64,000 nt of DNA from Salarias fasciatus (Eukaryota > Chordata > Actinopteri > Blenniiformes > Blenniidae), in contig NC_043755.1 of assembly GCF_902148845.1 (NCBI RefSeq), positions 1,598,378 to 1,662,377 on the forward strand. Direction: 5' to 3'. Both the position numbers and the translations under genes were made by a program. The notes under the pieces are model-generated. The model worked only from the letters and a program-made list of their open reading frames with translations, was not told where the DNA came from and ran no database searches. Position 1 is the first letter of the stretch. Each line of letters starts with the position of its first letter. Shown one piece after another: positions 48,307 to 61,738 of the stretch.

Positions 48307-50997
48307 TCATCCTTTTTCTGCTGTGTCAACTAACAAGTCCTCCTCGACCACCTTCGAGATCTTGAACCGGGTCTCCCCTCCGGCAGGGTGCTGAACGCTC
48401 TTTTCTTCTGGATTATCTTTGGCAGACACCGCGAAGACGATACCATCTTCCTCTAAATCAAAAACACAACTGTCCGCCTTCTCCTGATCGCCCGCTCTCG
48501 CGATGTCTGCAGGTTCGGGGTCTCTCAGGCTCTCCTGTATTGCCGGATGCTCCTTCTCCCGTTTGCTTTTTTCCATGTCGACCTTGACGCTGGAGAAGAC
48601 CTCGCTGATGCTGATCATGCGCCTGTGGCGCGGCGAGCGCTCCAGAGTCTGGATGTTGTTGGCCAAGATGTCGCTGCAGCTCTTCGAGCGATTTATTTTG
48701 TCCGCCGGCTTGTTTTTTTTGGCCGCGATCCCGATCTCCTTGATGATGGTGCTGTAGTTTTCGTCCGGCCCGGACTGGAAGTGGAAGATATCGACAACCG
48801 TGGGCCTCTTCGAGTCCTCCTCCGGCTTCTCCTCTTCGGGCTCCGCCTCCTCGTACTGCTTGTGCCTGTGTCTCCTCTTTCGCAGCACTTTGTGAGCTTC
48901 CACCACCATGTTGACCTTCCAGCTGAAGAACAGAGACAGCCAGGCCAGGCCCATGTAGATCCACAGCTCGGCGAACACCCGGTACAGGCGAGGGTACTCG
49001 ATGTCTGGGTTCACACCTGAAACGAGAGTCGCCGTTGGAACTTTTCTTCAGTTCACGTTTGACAAATCACACCGTAATTCAGACCCCACCTGCCACATAA
49101 TCTCCAAACCCAACGGTTGTGAGAGTGATGAAAGAGAAGTAAATGCCCTCCAAGTAGCTCCACCCTTCCATTGACATGAAGACGAATGGAGGGATCACCA
49201 GGTGCACAAACAGCCCCCACAGGAGGAAAATGGCCGTGCAGGTGAACTGCACCTTTTTCTGACGAAGGCGAGAAGAACACAGGAACCTTCAGTTCATCAC
49301 GTTCTATCTGAAGACTCAGACAAATCCTTCTGCCCCCACGCATCAGACCCTCACCACTGACACTCCTTTGCGGATCAGAATCCCGGACAGGCGTTTGGCC
49401 CGATCTCCAAAGAAGGAGCCCAGCCGACTGATCCATACCAGGCACAGGGGGATCCCGAACAGGCCGTACAAGATGCAGAACACTCGCCCACCTTTTGTCT
49501 TGGGGGCAACGTTTCCATAACCTGTAGATGACGAGAAGAAAAATGAAGTTATTCAGATGCAGTGAATGTTTTTCACAGTGTTAAAACACTTTCTAAATGA
49601 AAATTTGTCTCATTGTATTGTGGCAGGCTTCATAATAGTTCTCTAAAAGCCCCATGCATGCGATCAGGTAACCACAGGCAACATGTAGGCTAACAGTAAT
49701 ATCCTCTCTGCTGATATGGCGTGTGTCGCTGTGTATTATGAACAGGAGAGGGGAGCGCACACACCAGATAAGTCCGTGGAAGAATAAATTTGTTCAGAAA
49801 GTGTTAGATTCACGCCCACATTTTCCATCGGGAGAAAAACAAGACTCCAGTCCGCAGGGCAATTATCCAGTGACATAACATGTAATTCAAAGAAGTGAAA
49901 AATCAACAAACAGATAAGAAAATCATATTTATCCCTCGTGTTGGGACTGTTCTCACTTTAAAAACCTCCTCAAACTAATGACTAAAGTCATTTTAGACGT
50001 TTTTTCAAAGAAAAGCTGATATAAAGAATATATCAGTTTAAATATAACATTGACTTTTCTCCACCAGCTTGAGAAAGTTGTCATACTATGGAGGTAAACA
50101 AATAACATCTGTTCATTTCAGGATTTTTTTTTTCCTGCGTTAAATAAATTGTTGGTGTTAAGCAGCCTGAGGGAGCGTTCATACAGACCTATGGTGGTTA
50201 CAATGGAGGCGGCGAATATGACAGAGTTGGCCCAGTCCCAGGTGTTGCGGTGATTTTCCCCGGTGATGGTCACACCTTGGCCCGCAGCCTCTGACACAAT
50301 CTGAAGCGTAACACAGTGAATCAGACACAGCCCTCAAAACCAAACTGTCGCACTTGAGTTTTCAGGTTTCCGGACACATTTGAAGAAAAGGGAAAACTAC
50401 TTATATTGTGCCCTTGTAAACTGAAACGCAGGCGGTGTAACGCCAAGTTTTGCGTGACTGCGGAGAATTTCGCACCGGGGCGCTCCTTGCGCAAACATTT
50501 TGACGGCGTGTTGTGCGTAAAAAGGCGCGACACACACTTCCACCCGCCGTGAGCCGATAAATCCGTCGTTTCATGCAAAATGAGACTTTTCCCAAAGCCT
50601 TTGTCTGTTAATGTTGTCAATCTCGAAGAACAGGTTCGAGGTGTGTCTGGTTTTGAGTTCTGTGTCAACAGACTGAAGGAATTGTCTCCATATTGCGCTT
50701 TTCCTCGCCTGGGTGGCCAATCTCCGCCGCATCTCCGCGAGATAAGAGACCCCTTAAAAACAATAAGCGGCGCCTCTAAACGTTTTTTATTTCAATCAGA
50801 TGCGTCCATACCTTCAGTATCTCATCCAGACCTTCTTTGGTTAGGCAGGCATGGTTCCTCAGGATGTTTTCCTTCTGCAGGATGTACTTGTCTTTGGCAA
50901 AAACCCAGTTGGACTCCTCGAGGATTTGAAATATCGCGGCCCCGACAGACAGGTAGAAAATAATACACGAAGTTAAAAACGGACCCGTGTCAGCCAT
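48307..50997 (-). CDS. kcnk5: Two-pore-domain potassium channel, KCNK5/TASK-2-like
   Basis: K2P channels carry background potassium current; TASK-2 is gated by extracellular alkalinisation and acts in epithelia and osmoregulation. Minus-strand exons 50997-50812, 50300-50189, 49521-49355, 49258-49090 and 49016-48307 give 447 residues. Order: TM1 ([18 protein letters not shown]), extracellular cap, pore 1 filter TTIGYGN split by an intron, TM2 ([15 protein letters not shown]), TM3 ([20 protein letters not shown]), pore 2 filter TTVGFGD, TM4 ([19 protein letters not shown]), then a long charged tail. [15 protein letters not shown] against human MVDRGPLLTSAIIFY, together with [21 protein letters not shown], places it with KCNK5. 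The arginine before TM4 (LYR, TASK-2 R224, the pH sensor) is kept. The tail differs strongly from human and contains RSKSCSD, a possible 14-3-3 or phosphorylation site. Which fish paralog it is cannot be decided. Confidence 0.93.
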
Positions 50998-51499
50998 GTT
51001 AAAGTCATAACTTCTGCCTCACGGCGCCGAGTTGCTCATATTCTTCCCAGAGGTGGTGGTTATGTGTCCTCACTGTGCGCGCTTCTTCCTGGTAGCAGCC
51101 GCAGAATAATGGGCTTCCTCACCTGACTGCTCTGTGTGTGGACTGATGCAAATCATCAGCTCACCAGGGGCTGGAAAACTTTCTAAAAACTCATGTTGGG
51201 AGAGACGCAGGTGAACCGCAGAATTCTTAATGGAGGAAGAACCAAAAGCAGGGATGCAAAAGTGAGAAAAAAAAATGAAAAATGAAGGTAGCAATGGGCA
51301 ATTCAATGTTTATACTATCGTGGAAATAAACATTTAATGTGCTCAGTTTGTGTGTTTATTTCTTATCTTGCGTTTGTTGGCTAAATTAACATTTTTTCAG
51401 AATGGAATTTCAAGAAAAATCAACATAGGTTGGAATAGAGATGTTATCCTGTTTCCATTGTTCCCACCAAAACCATGCCTTTTTAATGATTCTGTTAGC

Positions 51500-52165
51500 A
51501 CAGGAGTTTGCATGTTCTCCCTGTGTGTGTTCTCTGCTTACATTAGTTCCCCTCACAGTCAAAAACCATATGTGACAGCCCTAAACTACACCTAGGTGTG
51601 GATATGAGTGTGTGTCTGTCTCGCTGTTTGTCCTGCGATGGACTGTTGACCTGTCCAGGGTGTTTCCTGCCCTCGTCCAGTCAGCTGGGATTGAGTCTCC
51701 TGTGACCCTGAACAAGATAAAGTCACATAGAAGTCCAGAATGTGACCAGAATTACTGGGCCAGTACCTCCACAGTGTGCTGAAGAATAACGGGATATGGC
51801 TGGATGGGTTTGGTCACATCCACTGACATTTTTGACAGAGAAAAGTACATAGCAGCACATTCAAATGAAATCAAGGACATAAGTCTAAATATGCTCAAAT
51901 TACTGTCAGGTTAGATTATTTATTTTTTTATACAACACAAGCACATTCAGTCTAAACCACTCACACTGAGGGACAATTTAGGTCCAGCAATTGACCTGAC
52001 ATGCATGTTTTTAAACTGTGGGAGGAAGCTGGAGTACAGGGAGGGAACACACACATGGGGGAAACATGCAAACTCTGCACAGAAAGGCCACAGTATTGGA
52101 TCCCAGCTCTTCTTGCTGTGAGGCAGGAGCTCAAACCACTGTACCACCATGCAGCTCAAGGCAAT
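51500..52165 (+). repeat. Degraded interspersed retroelement tail sequences
   Basis: Segments such as 'gcgatggactgttgacctgtccagg' (51636-51660) and 'catgcatgtttttaaactgtgggagg' to 'gtaccaccatgcagc' (51999-52155) are the common fish repeat tail also seen at 7640-7890 and 37033-37215. Confidence 0.55.
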
Positions 52166-52321
52166 TCCTGAACAAGACAATAAACTGAGCCTGTGTTCCA
52201 TGATTAATAATACCAGGAAATTATAATAGACTAACATTGTTAGTTAATGGATTACTGGCAACTTATCAGTCAGTGGAAATTCCCTGACAAAAAAGGTTAT
52301 TTATTACAGGCTCATTGCAGA

Positions 52322-52366
52322 TGGAGGGGAGGGGAGGGGAGGGGAGGGGAGGGGAGGGGAGGGTGG
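52322..52366 (+). repeat. GGGGA pentamer array
   Basis: About eight GGGGA units. The G-runs could form a G-quadruplex on the plus strand. Confidence 0.95.
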
Positions 52367-54419
52367 GTGGGTTGGGGCATTAAACATTTTTAAAAGAACT
52401 GTAGGTTTGACTGGGCTTTTATTGAGAGTGGAGATTGGATTTTAGAGTCAGGTTGTGGGTGATCAGATAAATGCAATGAAGAGGCCCTACAACAGGGGGC
52501 GACATGCGTCCAGCAGCCCACCAGCGACGGAGCGCAGGAATGCATGCATGCATGGACTTGTGCAGTCCTGCACTGACAGTTACTCTTATCTCGTGTGCAG
52601 ACATGCAGAGGGCTGGAGTTAAGTGCTGGAGGATAATCACACTGGGTGGACCCTGGCTGCTCCGTGTGATAATAGAGAGAAGTGTGAGGCTGCAGTGCAA
52701 TAACTCTGGAATAAAAAAAGAAAGAAAAATGAATGGGGAGTTCATACTGTATCCATGTCTGTGAAAAGACAGGGTAAAGGCTGAAATGTCAAGGACGTTG
52801 AAGCACTCATTGTTTCAAAGCAACAAATACATTTTTACATTGTTTCTGCATGTTGCATTATTTCAAGTATTGAGTGCATTCCATTTATTCTTTTGTAAAC
52901 GTTGAAGTTTATTTTTTTGAAGATTATTTATGGTAATAAAGAGTCACTTTAGGAAACCTTTAAATCTACTGTACATCAAGTGAATATATACCTATATGTA
53001 AAAAAAAATAGCTAGACATTTGTTATTATGTCTTCCCTTCAATCAGTTATTAATCTGATCAGACTGCTGTAAAATAAAATCTTATTAATTTCATTGGGTA
53101 ACTAATAACAAAGTGATATAATGGAAATGATCGATCTGTAATCCCTTCCAATAGAAAGAATAATTTACATAAAAAGTGATAAGCAATGCATGTCTGAGAC
53201 AATATTAATTTCTGGTTAGTAATTATAATGAATGTAATTTGTTTATTCTTTTTGGGGGCGGGGGGGGGTATGAAATCTTTAATAAATCTGATTTTATAGC
53301 GTATAGCATAAACACTCATACTTGTATTTTGTGTACCAAATCAATTCAATTGAAAGATGAGGTGAAATAAATCCACGATTGAACCTGCAACCAGTAACCC
53401 AAAAAATAGTTGAAATGTTTGTGAAATTCAGAGAATTTTGTTAATATTTGATACACATTTGGAAAGCTGACACTTCATTTTAATAGTCTTCCTCTTTGAT
53501 GATCATGTCTTTCCATGAGAAAAACAATCAGTAGACTCATTTCCTCCACTTCCACAGCTCCTCTCACACTGGCTGCCTGATGCAAAAGTGGACTTTAAAT
53601 ACTGTGTCAACAGGGATGAAGAATACATATTTGTATTGCCATAACTACAACAACTTAAATTTTACAGACGATAACAAAATCAGCTTCTGAAAAACATTGC
53701 AAGAAACAGAGGATTTCTGAGCAAACACACTTCAGAGAATCTTCTTTATGCATTTATTTTCAGAAGGCTATTGTTCAGAGGTCTCAATAAAACATGTGTT
53801 AGACTAACTGTGTGTCAAAGCATGGCCTCTGGCCTGAATTTGTAGAAAAAGAACCATCCAGACCCCTGAGGTCCTCAGGAAGAGGTTTGCCAAGTCCTCC
53901 CAGAGTCAGAAGAAACAAGTTGAAGCAGTTTTTAGTTCCTACACTCCTCATGTGGACTAAACTTCCTGAACACCTAGGACTGCTGACACACTCGCTTTTT
54001 TCAAATCAAGCTTTAAAACACTATTTGCAGTCTTTTCATTATTGTACTTTATTTTAGTAACTTTATGTTAATAAAGCTTTTGCTTTATTTCTTCTAATTT
54101 TAAATGCCTTTCTTTATTACTTTGTTTCAATATATTTTTTTAGAATTTAAGATTAATATTCATTATTCATTCATTAAGATGATCACACATGTCGTTGTAA
54201 ACCACTGTGACTTGATTTCTGTCCGAATGGTGTGATTGAAATAAACTTGAAAGTTTGCTTTCGGGGCTCCATATGATGCTGACAATGAAATTAAGGAAAA
54301 CGCTTGCAATCAAGGACAATTCATCATCTGTGTGCACATTATTCGTTCCACCTCTGTTTTGAACCACCAGATGCCAGAGTTCACCTGAAGGACTCGAACA
54401 TAGCACCCTGTCTCTGGGC

Positions 54420-54830
54420 CAGGTGCAGCGTTTGACTGAGCGGCTCCCTCCTCTGATCTCCGCCTCGTGCTGCGTCACGGCGGCTGCGTCACCGCCCCGC
54501 GGTGGGAGCGCGAGCGACACTTTCAGCCGCGTTCCTGGAGGTAAACACCGGAATTATGGCAACAGAGCCGCAGGTGGAGTGAACCCGCAGAGGAGCCCCG
54601 GTCCGCGCAGGTACGACTCGCCTCGGCCTCGTGTCGCTTCGCTGTTTATCGTCGCAGGTTTGACCCGCGGTTCCGGCTTTTCACCTGTTTTCACGGTTCG
54701 TGGAGAGTTCACCGCCCGCAGAGGGATTAAAAGCAGCGGGGTCAGAGATATCCGCAGTGTTAGCAGACAACAAAACACCCCGACACTCCCGATAAAACAC
54801 AATTTCACCAGTTCATGACACTAAATAATG
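54420..54830 (+). promoter_or_regulatory. CpG-rich patch with a possible 5' exon
   Basis: Dense CpG amid AT-rich flanks. 'gtccgcgcag|gtacgactcg' at 54610/54611 is a good splice donor, and an ATG lies at 54556 with only a short frame before a stop. Consistent with a promoter and untranslated first exon of a plus-strand transcript that I cannot follow. Confidence 0.35.
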
Positions 54831-57230
54831 AGGTTTGTTTGTAAAATGTTGTCTGGAGGTTTGCGGCAGCCTGGTTCCTAAGTGCTTTAAAGGTACTTAA
54901 CCTAATTATTAGAAACCAGACAGTCTGAGATCAACAGTGGTCCTGCAGGGCCTGAGCTAAAAATCTCATTGTTATTCTGCTCAGCCTTCACAAGGTCAGA
55001 CACATTTAGAATAATTTTACATTATTCAGTTTTAGAATGCATTAAAGCTTCTTTAATCTTGCCGTATTTCAGTGATCTGTCGCTTGCAGAAGTTGATAGA
55101 GAAAATTTGCAGTTACATCTTGTTTAAAAGTATTGCCATTAAGAAAGAAAAGCAAAAGTACAAATCTACTCGAAGTATAAGGAATTTTTTTTAACTGTAT
55201 TGCTATTGAATGACTGCATTTGATGCAACATACCAGCACAAAGTATGTACATTCAAAGCACATTTATCAGACAAACAGAGAAGACGATTAAAGATTATGT
55301 AAACAAATGTCAATAGTTGATGGTTTTTGCCCCTGTATGATGAATATAGGAGATTAATAATGAGGAGGAGGAGGATGTTCTCACTACTTATGGATTTGTG
55401 ATTTGAAAGCAGATGAGTAGAATACAGGGTTTAAATAGCAGTGTGAGTATTCCTGAAAAAGTAGTGATGAAAGTACAAATACTTCTTAAATACAGCAATG
55501 TGAGTATTCCTGATTGTTTTAGATATTTTCTGAACTGACGCACTCTTCTCTCTCTGTTTCTCTGTCTCCTGGACCTGATGGCACCACCTGGGGATGTCCA
55601 TGCTCTGTGGCATGATCCTCTCCATTTATATGTTGTGAGTATCAACAACACACTCAGTCCTTATTCTGATAACAACTTGGAAAAAATAATTGTATCTGTG
55701 GACTGTTTTTCAGTGTTTTATGGAAATGTGTGTATGATTCCTCCTAATACACCACACAACACTTTGCAGTGCAGTTTCCACTCTAGATGAGAAACTCTTC
55801 TCTTCTGCAAAAAAGCATTTCATTCATATTTATAAAAGATTTCTGTTATGGCAGCACTCATCAATCTTCTTAAACAACAATCATGTCAAACTTGATTATT
55901 TAAATTTGATGCACTATTCCCTTGTGCATGCCCTAAATATGCCTGATTATAATATTTTGTCATTATATTTTTTTGCCTGCATATATTATAAGCAAAAAAT
56001 GTCCATTACTACTAATGTAAGCAACAGCGTCACCACAAACCCTTTTAAAGCTGAAATAATTGTATGAGTCGTGACAGAACCTTGCAGCTATAATTGCTGA
56101 AAGCCGTCTTCCCTGACCTGGTGGTGCTCCTAGCTGACGTGTTTTGGGAGGGGTAGTCTGATCGTGTCACCCCGAGGCATCTGCACGCAAACACATCTTT
56201 ATCTCTGGAGAACACATGGTGTCAGTGCGCCTTCCACCTCTGAGGTGATGCAGAGTGAAAGTGGCGGGGATTCCCTCTGCCACACACCACTTCTGTTGAC
56301 TTCTTAGATGAAGTGGGGATTAGATTTTTCAATGGAGTGTTGTTATATGACGACATGCAAAACGCACAAAATTAAACCTAGAAGACACCATTTATTACAG
56401 ATATGCTTCTGTAGAGCAAGTTGAATGATATTATTGCGCTACTTGTTTTTATGTAGTTCAATGTATTTTACTTCAATGAAATTTTGATTTTTTTGTATTG
56501 ACTCCAGTGCCATTACTGGTTTGTAACTGAAATCAACAATTATACAAGCATGCTGCATACACTGCGTCCACCAGGTGGCAGTGTACACTAACACAACTGG
56601 CTCATTTGCAGCGGCATTAGGTGATGATCAAACACAATGTAGCAGGGACTTAGTTGGCCTAGAATGTCTGCCATGATGTGTTCACTGTGCCGTGGGCCTC
56701 GGGGCTTGTTGCAGGATCTTCTGAGCAGTCTTTAAATCTCAGAAGACATCCAGGCGCATGCATATTCATTGGCGCACCATGTTTAGCAACCTGACTCATT
56801 GTTTTTGCATTGTCTGAGGATGCAAATGGCGGTTTTAGCAGCTGTGCCAAGTCTTTCCTGCCATGTTGTCTCTGTTGGACTGTGCTGCAGAATACAGTTG
56901 AAAATATGTCTTGACTGTGTCTTTCGGGAAATCCTCACGTTGTGTGAATTGGAAATCTTTTTTGGGATGGGTGGGCTCAAACTTCACTTCTTCATGTCTA
57001 CTGGCAGAAAAAGGGCGGAAACATGGAACATTCCTGCTTCATAAATTCTTCATAACATAATGGTGCGCCATGAATATTGATGCGCTGTTACCATCTATCC
57101 TGTTAGCGCTCCTGAGAGCTCGGATCTGAGCACAAATAAAAACCCCTGCAGCCCTGCCTCCGTCACAGCCACTCAAAATTTCATATTTCAAGACTTTTCA
57201 AAGCTGCACACATTATTTTACATAAGAAGG
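54831..57230. other. AT-rich gene-free DNA
   Basis: No supportable gene. Nothing distinctive beyond ordinary low-complexity stretches. Confidence 0.35.
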
Positions 57231-57232
57231 CG

Positions 57233-57235
<3 letters not shown>

Positions 57236-57291
<56 letters not shown>
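57236..57291. repeat. GT microsatellite
   Basis: About 28 GT units. Confidence 0.97.
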
Positions 57292-57292
<1 letters not shown>

Positions 57293-57479
57293 CAGATGCA
57301 GTGTTGAGAGGCAGGCAGAGATGAATTGGGTGGAAGTGGTATGGGGGTATTATGTAACCACAGAGCGACGGTGCCAGGGAGGGATAAAGATGTTCCAAAC
57401 AAACATAACCCTCCTGCACTCAGCTGGAGTAATGCGCTGCCGCTCCGTCACATGTGCGTGTTTTGCCTGTGCTTTTGAA

Positions 57480-58124
57480 CAAATGAGGCAGAGTAACCGG
57501 GGCGCATGTGCGCCAGCGTTTTGGGTGTGTCTGCCGTGCGAGGAGAGCGGGTCGCCTCGGAGTGAGTGTGCGGTTCCAGGCTGTCACCGTCTCTGGGGAC
57601 TGCGAGTCTGAGCGAAGCGCCGCTCCTCCTCTCCTCCCCTCTGCGTTCTGTCTCTCCTCCCTCTCCAGGGTCCAGCCCAACACCTGCTCCTTGCAGTCGG
57701 CACAGGGCCGGGCAGGGGTTCCTAAGCAACTGGAGGCAACGCAAATGTTCCTTATTGCCTTTTGTTTGCCTCCCTTGTCTTGATGCGATATCCCGTCCAT
57801 CCTGGTAGGCGATTGTCCTGGAATAACACGATCAGACTTCCCCTAAAAGTATGCACTTCTTGTTTACTTTATGTTTGTGCCCCTGTTAATTCAATACGGC
57901 GCCATAGTAAATGTTTAACATCCCCGGTTGGTGAGTTGCAGCACTGCTGCTGTTTCGTCACTTTGCTCTGGACCAAAGTCTAAAGAAAAACCACAGTTAC
58001 AGCACGAGAAAGAGAGAGAGAGAAGAGAGATTTTCTTGTCTCTTCCGTCATTAGCCTCTATTTCTGGATTCTTGCTCACAGAGAATCAAAACGCATTGGA
58101 TTTGTGGAATTGCCTTTTAAACTG
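57480..58124 (+). promoter_or_regulatory. GC-rich patch with a possible untranslated exon
   Basis: GC-rich from about 57490 to 57720. A strong donor AACTG|GTAAGAC follows at 58124/58125. No convincing coding frame runs into it, so an untranslated first exon is the best guess. Confidence 0.3.
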
Positions 58125-58989
58125 GTAAGACATTTTCTGTAGTGCTTCGCGGACAAACAGCTGAGAAAGCAGCGATCGCGCCGAATGCCTCCCTAAAACA
58201 AAGGTGATGCCTTACGCCGTGGAGTTAAGATAATAATCAACTCCTTCACTACCCCCTTCTGCCCACGACACGTATGTCTCTAATGGGGTCAGGCAGATGG
58301 GCGGGGACCGTGCCGCGGTCCGGAAAGACAGCTTTGTGTGTGTGTCTGTGTGTGTGTGTGTGCATGGACATGATTGGACGTATATGTGTCCGTTTGTTTT
58401 TGAATTTTTGATTCATTCAGGGTCGAGTGTGTGTTTCCAGCAGGTACTCTGTAAACCTTTTCCTCTTGGCTGGATAGTTGGCTTAAGGTCGAAGCCCTCA
58501 TGACACCCTCACTCTGTGCAGATTAATGCACTGCAATAATGTATTAAGAACCCAGCATGAGTGGGCGGGTGAGTGTGTGTAGGGGGGGGATCCCTGCTGC
58601 TTCACTGCCACTCTCCTATTTCTGAGTGCTTTGTGCTAAATACATCCCCAAAATTTGAATATCTTTGAAAGATTATTTTAATTCTTCACTCATAAACTGT
58701 AAATAAAGAGCCTCTTTACAAAATGTAATCATATTAATTAATTATGGCCTCTGATAGAAAGAAACCCTCTGGAACGCTGCTCCCACCACTCCCCAAAGCC
58801 ATCCACAACTCCCTGTTTGTGTTCACATTTAAGAAATCACTTGAAATTCAAATTTTCAGTACTAAATCAATCAATCAATAATATATATCTTTGGAAGTTT
58901 CGAATTGAAATTCTTCTTCTTAGAGATGCGCCTGAATTCATTCTTAAAAGCAGTTATTCACAGTTGTGGTGCAGCTTTTTTGAAGGAAC

Positions 58990-59241
58990 TGGTCTTTTTT
59001 TTTTGTCCTGTAATAATCCCGCACGGAGCGGTTTGGATGTGAGCGTGCGTGTCCTCCTCCCGGAGCCGCTCCTCGGAGCCTCGCGCACAGGCTCCGCCCC
59101 TTTACGCGCATCGGACACCTCCGGCACAACAAAGCATGTGTCGCTCCGGTACATTGTTTCTCCTCTGAACCAGCGGAATATTGCATTTTGTTCGGATTTT
59201 GTGGCGCTTGCTTCCCCCGCTTGATGCTAATCCTCGAGTAG
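58990..59241 (+). promoter_or_regulatory. CpG-rich patch with a possible untranslated exon
   Basis: CpG-dense text (59000-59150) with a GC-box-like ggctccgcccc near 59090 is followed by a strong donor CGAGTAG|GTAAGCT at 59241/59242. It resembles a promoter plus first exon on the plus strand. Confidence 0.35.
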
Positions 59242-61107
59242 GTAAGCTCGGAATGTTGGGTCTGCGCGCGCCGGGCGGTGCTGATGAGTTGGGGTTTGTT
59301 TGTTTTGTTGTACATTGGGCGCCATTTTCATACACAGATTGTTTAAATACCCTGGCACGCTCTCAGCTTTAATTCCGTTGAAGAGGGGAAAAAAAGTTGA
59401 AAATTCTATTGTTTTTGTTTATTTTATTTATTTTTTTTTTTTAGCTGCTTTACGAGGCAGCGTTTTGACGATGATTTGTTCGCGGCGGTTAATTCTGGAG
59501 CCGGTGAATCACACCGTTATAAATCCTCCATAAATCAGATGCGCTCCGTGTTGGAGGCGTGTTGTTTATTTCTCTACATGTGCTGCTGCTGCTGCTGCTG
59601 CTTTCTGTCAGAATGAATGGATGTGCAGGATGTGACGCTGCTGAAAGAGAACGCTTTAAAAAAAAAAGATTTCACACTTTGCAGAACAGCCTGCACAACA
59701 CAATTAAACAAATATTATAGTGTTATATAATGTCTACTGGCATTTGGAAAATGTTAAAAGAATAGTGTATTTATGGTAATATTTGTCTGAACAGTGGTTT
59801 ATTTGTCTCTTCACTCATGGGCACTGCTGGTGGATTTAGTGCATTTCTAGTCAGATCTCCCTCTGTGAGCTGTGTGCCAAGGCTGTTTCCAAGACTCTGC
59901 CTCACACGTACAGATGTTGTTTTATTTCATCCTGTTCCAGGATTGCTCCGCTTTGAATTTCATTTTCTGCCTGACTTGACTTGATTTAACCCCCATGAGG
60001 AGCGCACGGGTTAAAAATATCCCATCTTTGCTGGAGGGCGGCATATGTGAATGTGTGCCTCTGCTCCTCACATGCACACACGCCTGTGCAGTGCAACCCA
60101 TAACGCACTTAGGAGGAACTCATCCAATAAGCCTCCCCTCGCCATTGATGATACTGCTGAATATATATAGTCAGATAATCTTTTATGAAGCGCTGCAGAT
60201 ATGACGTAGGGAGGATGAGGGAGAGAGAGAGAGAGAGAGAGGCGGTATTAATGCAGCGGAACGGACAAGGGTTTTGCATGAGCAACACAAGTAAACAGAG
60301 AGGTTAAAAAATGAGGGCGATAAGAAGACCTGGCGGCTGGATGGGTGGGTGGGTTTGAGTGCGGCCGCTGAATCAGCAGCGCTGCGAACGCCGAGCTGCT
60401 GAAGTGATGCTGAAGGATGTTTTTGGCTCTGCTGTGTGAGAGTGAGGTCACCCAGGTCCCAGAAGAGCTTGCTGGTGTTAATCCTCTTTTGGGAGTTATG
60501 ATGCATTCGTGCGGTTAGACTACTACTCTGTTGTGCGAGCGTTGCTAAATAGGGAACGGACTACACATCCTACAGCGGCCGCTTGCTCTTTTCTTTGTGA
60601 ATGAGGCCGAGGAGTGATTCCATTAGCTTCAACGTGAAGCAAGTCGGCTGCTCCAAATAATTTTATTCAAATGGAGAAATACATAAATTGCACCATTGTT
60701 TTTCCCATGTCATACATAAGCAGTAAAATGTGCACATTTGTGCAGATGTAAAGCAGGAGGCTTTATCTGAGGTGATGCTGGAAACCAGCTCCAAATTGCT
60801 TTCAAGGCGACCGCAGTTAATCAATGCTGCTACTTCATTCTTTTCCCATGTCGGTTCATGTTACAGCGCGGGGCTCACAGACCATCTGTGTGTATTGATT
60901 AGTTTAGAACTTGGTTTGGGGTAGGTTTACATGGAAAAAGTAGACTAGAATTAACTGCAGCGCCCTTTGTCCAAAGCGCCCCCGAGTTTAAACCAGGGAG
61001 CCAAGTGGAAAGGATGAATTGAAACGTAGATCCCACCTGCCTGTGAGCTGTCATTCAGGTTAACTGAGCGGACAGATCAGTGAAACACGTGTTAGCGTGT
61101 ATGCTGG

Positions 61108-61146
<39 letters not shown>

Positions 61147-61349
61147 TTACTTAGAGAGGTTAATAGGAGCCACCATGTGGTCAGAGGACTGATATCTTGG
61201 CCTTCAGTTCATTTCTGTTGATTTTCAGCCAGGTAGGCGGGGCTCAGCTTAAAACCATGAATCAGCACAGCGGATCGCCACTGTGCTTCTGCCAGCTCGT
61301 CTCTCTCTCTCTCCCCCTCGTGCGCACACACCCATACAGACGCGCGCGT

Positions 61350-61415
<66 letters not shown>
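61108..61415. repeat. GT and CA microsatellites
   Basis: A GT array at 61108-61140 and a CA array at about 61350-61415, in opposite orientation about 210 bp apart. Confidence 0.95.
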
Positions 61416-61417
<2 letters not shown>

Positions 61418-61698
61418 AGAATGGGAGTGTAGGGGGACAGTGAGATAGCCACTGTAGGCAGGTAGATGGAGATAATCTCACTTGGTCCCTTGGGGGCTGA
61501 TTAACTCTAAACTCCTTCTAATTCCTTAAGCTGTGCGCAGGAAACATGCTTTCTTTATGTCCTAGTATACCGGCATTGTAACGGCCCTCATGCATCTCAT
61601 GCCCTTTTCAGCCCGGCGATGATAACGGCGAAAGAGTGTTTGCATGTGAAATAAATGGAGTGCTAAATAACAAGGCCAGGAATGTAAATGCTGCACGT

Positions 61699-61735
<37 letters not shown>
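61699..61735. repeat. CA microsatellite
   Basis: About 18 CA units. Confidence 0.95.

Positions 61736-61738
<3 letters not shown>

Larger units (their letters stand above)
50998..54400. other. Intergenic DNA right of the K2P gene
   Basis: The first 100-150 bp should hold the channel gene's 5' UTR and promoter. Beyond that I see only repeats: a degraded retroelement body and tail (about 51500-52165), a GGGGA array and AT-rich DNA. Confidence 0.4.

Noticed and set aside
48458-49020. Frames on both strands overlapping the last K2P exon
   Set aside because: They are shadows of the real channel exon, whose frame matches KCNK5 through TM4.
57420-57808. Overlapping frames of about 90-126 codons in the GC-rich patch
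   Set aside because: Open frames on both strands are expected in CpG-rich DNA. Composition is not protein-like and no splice pattern supports coding.
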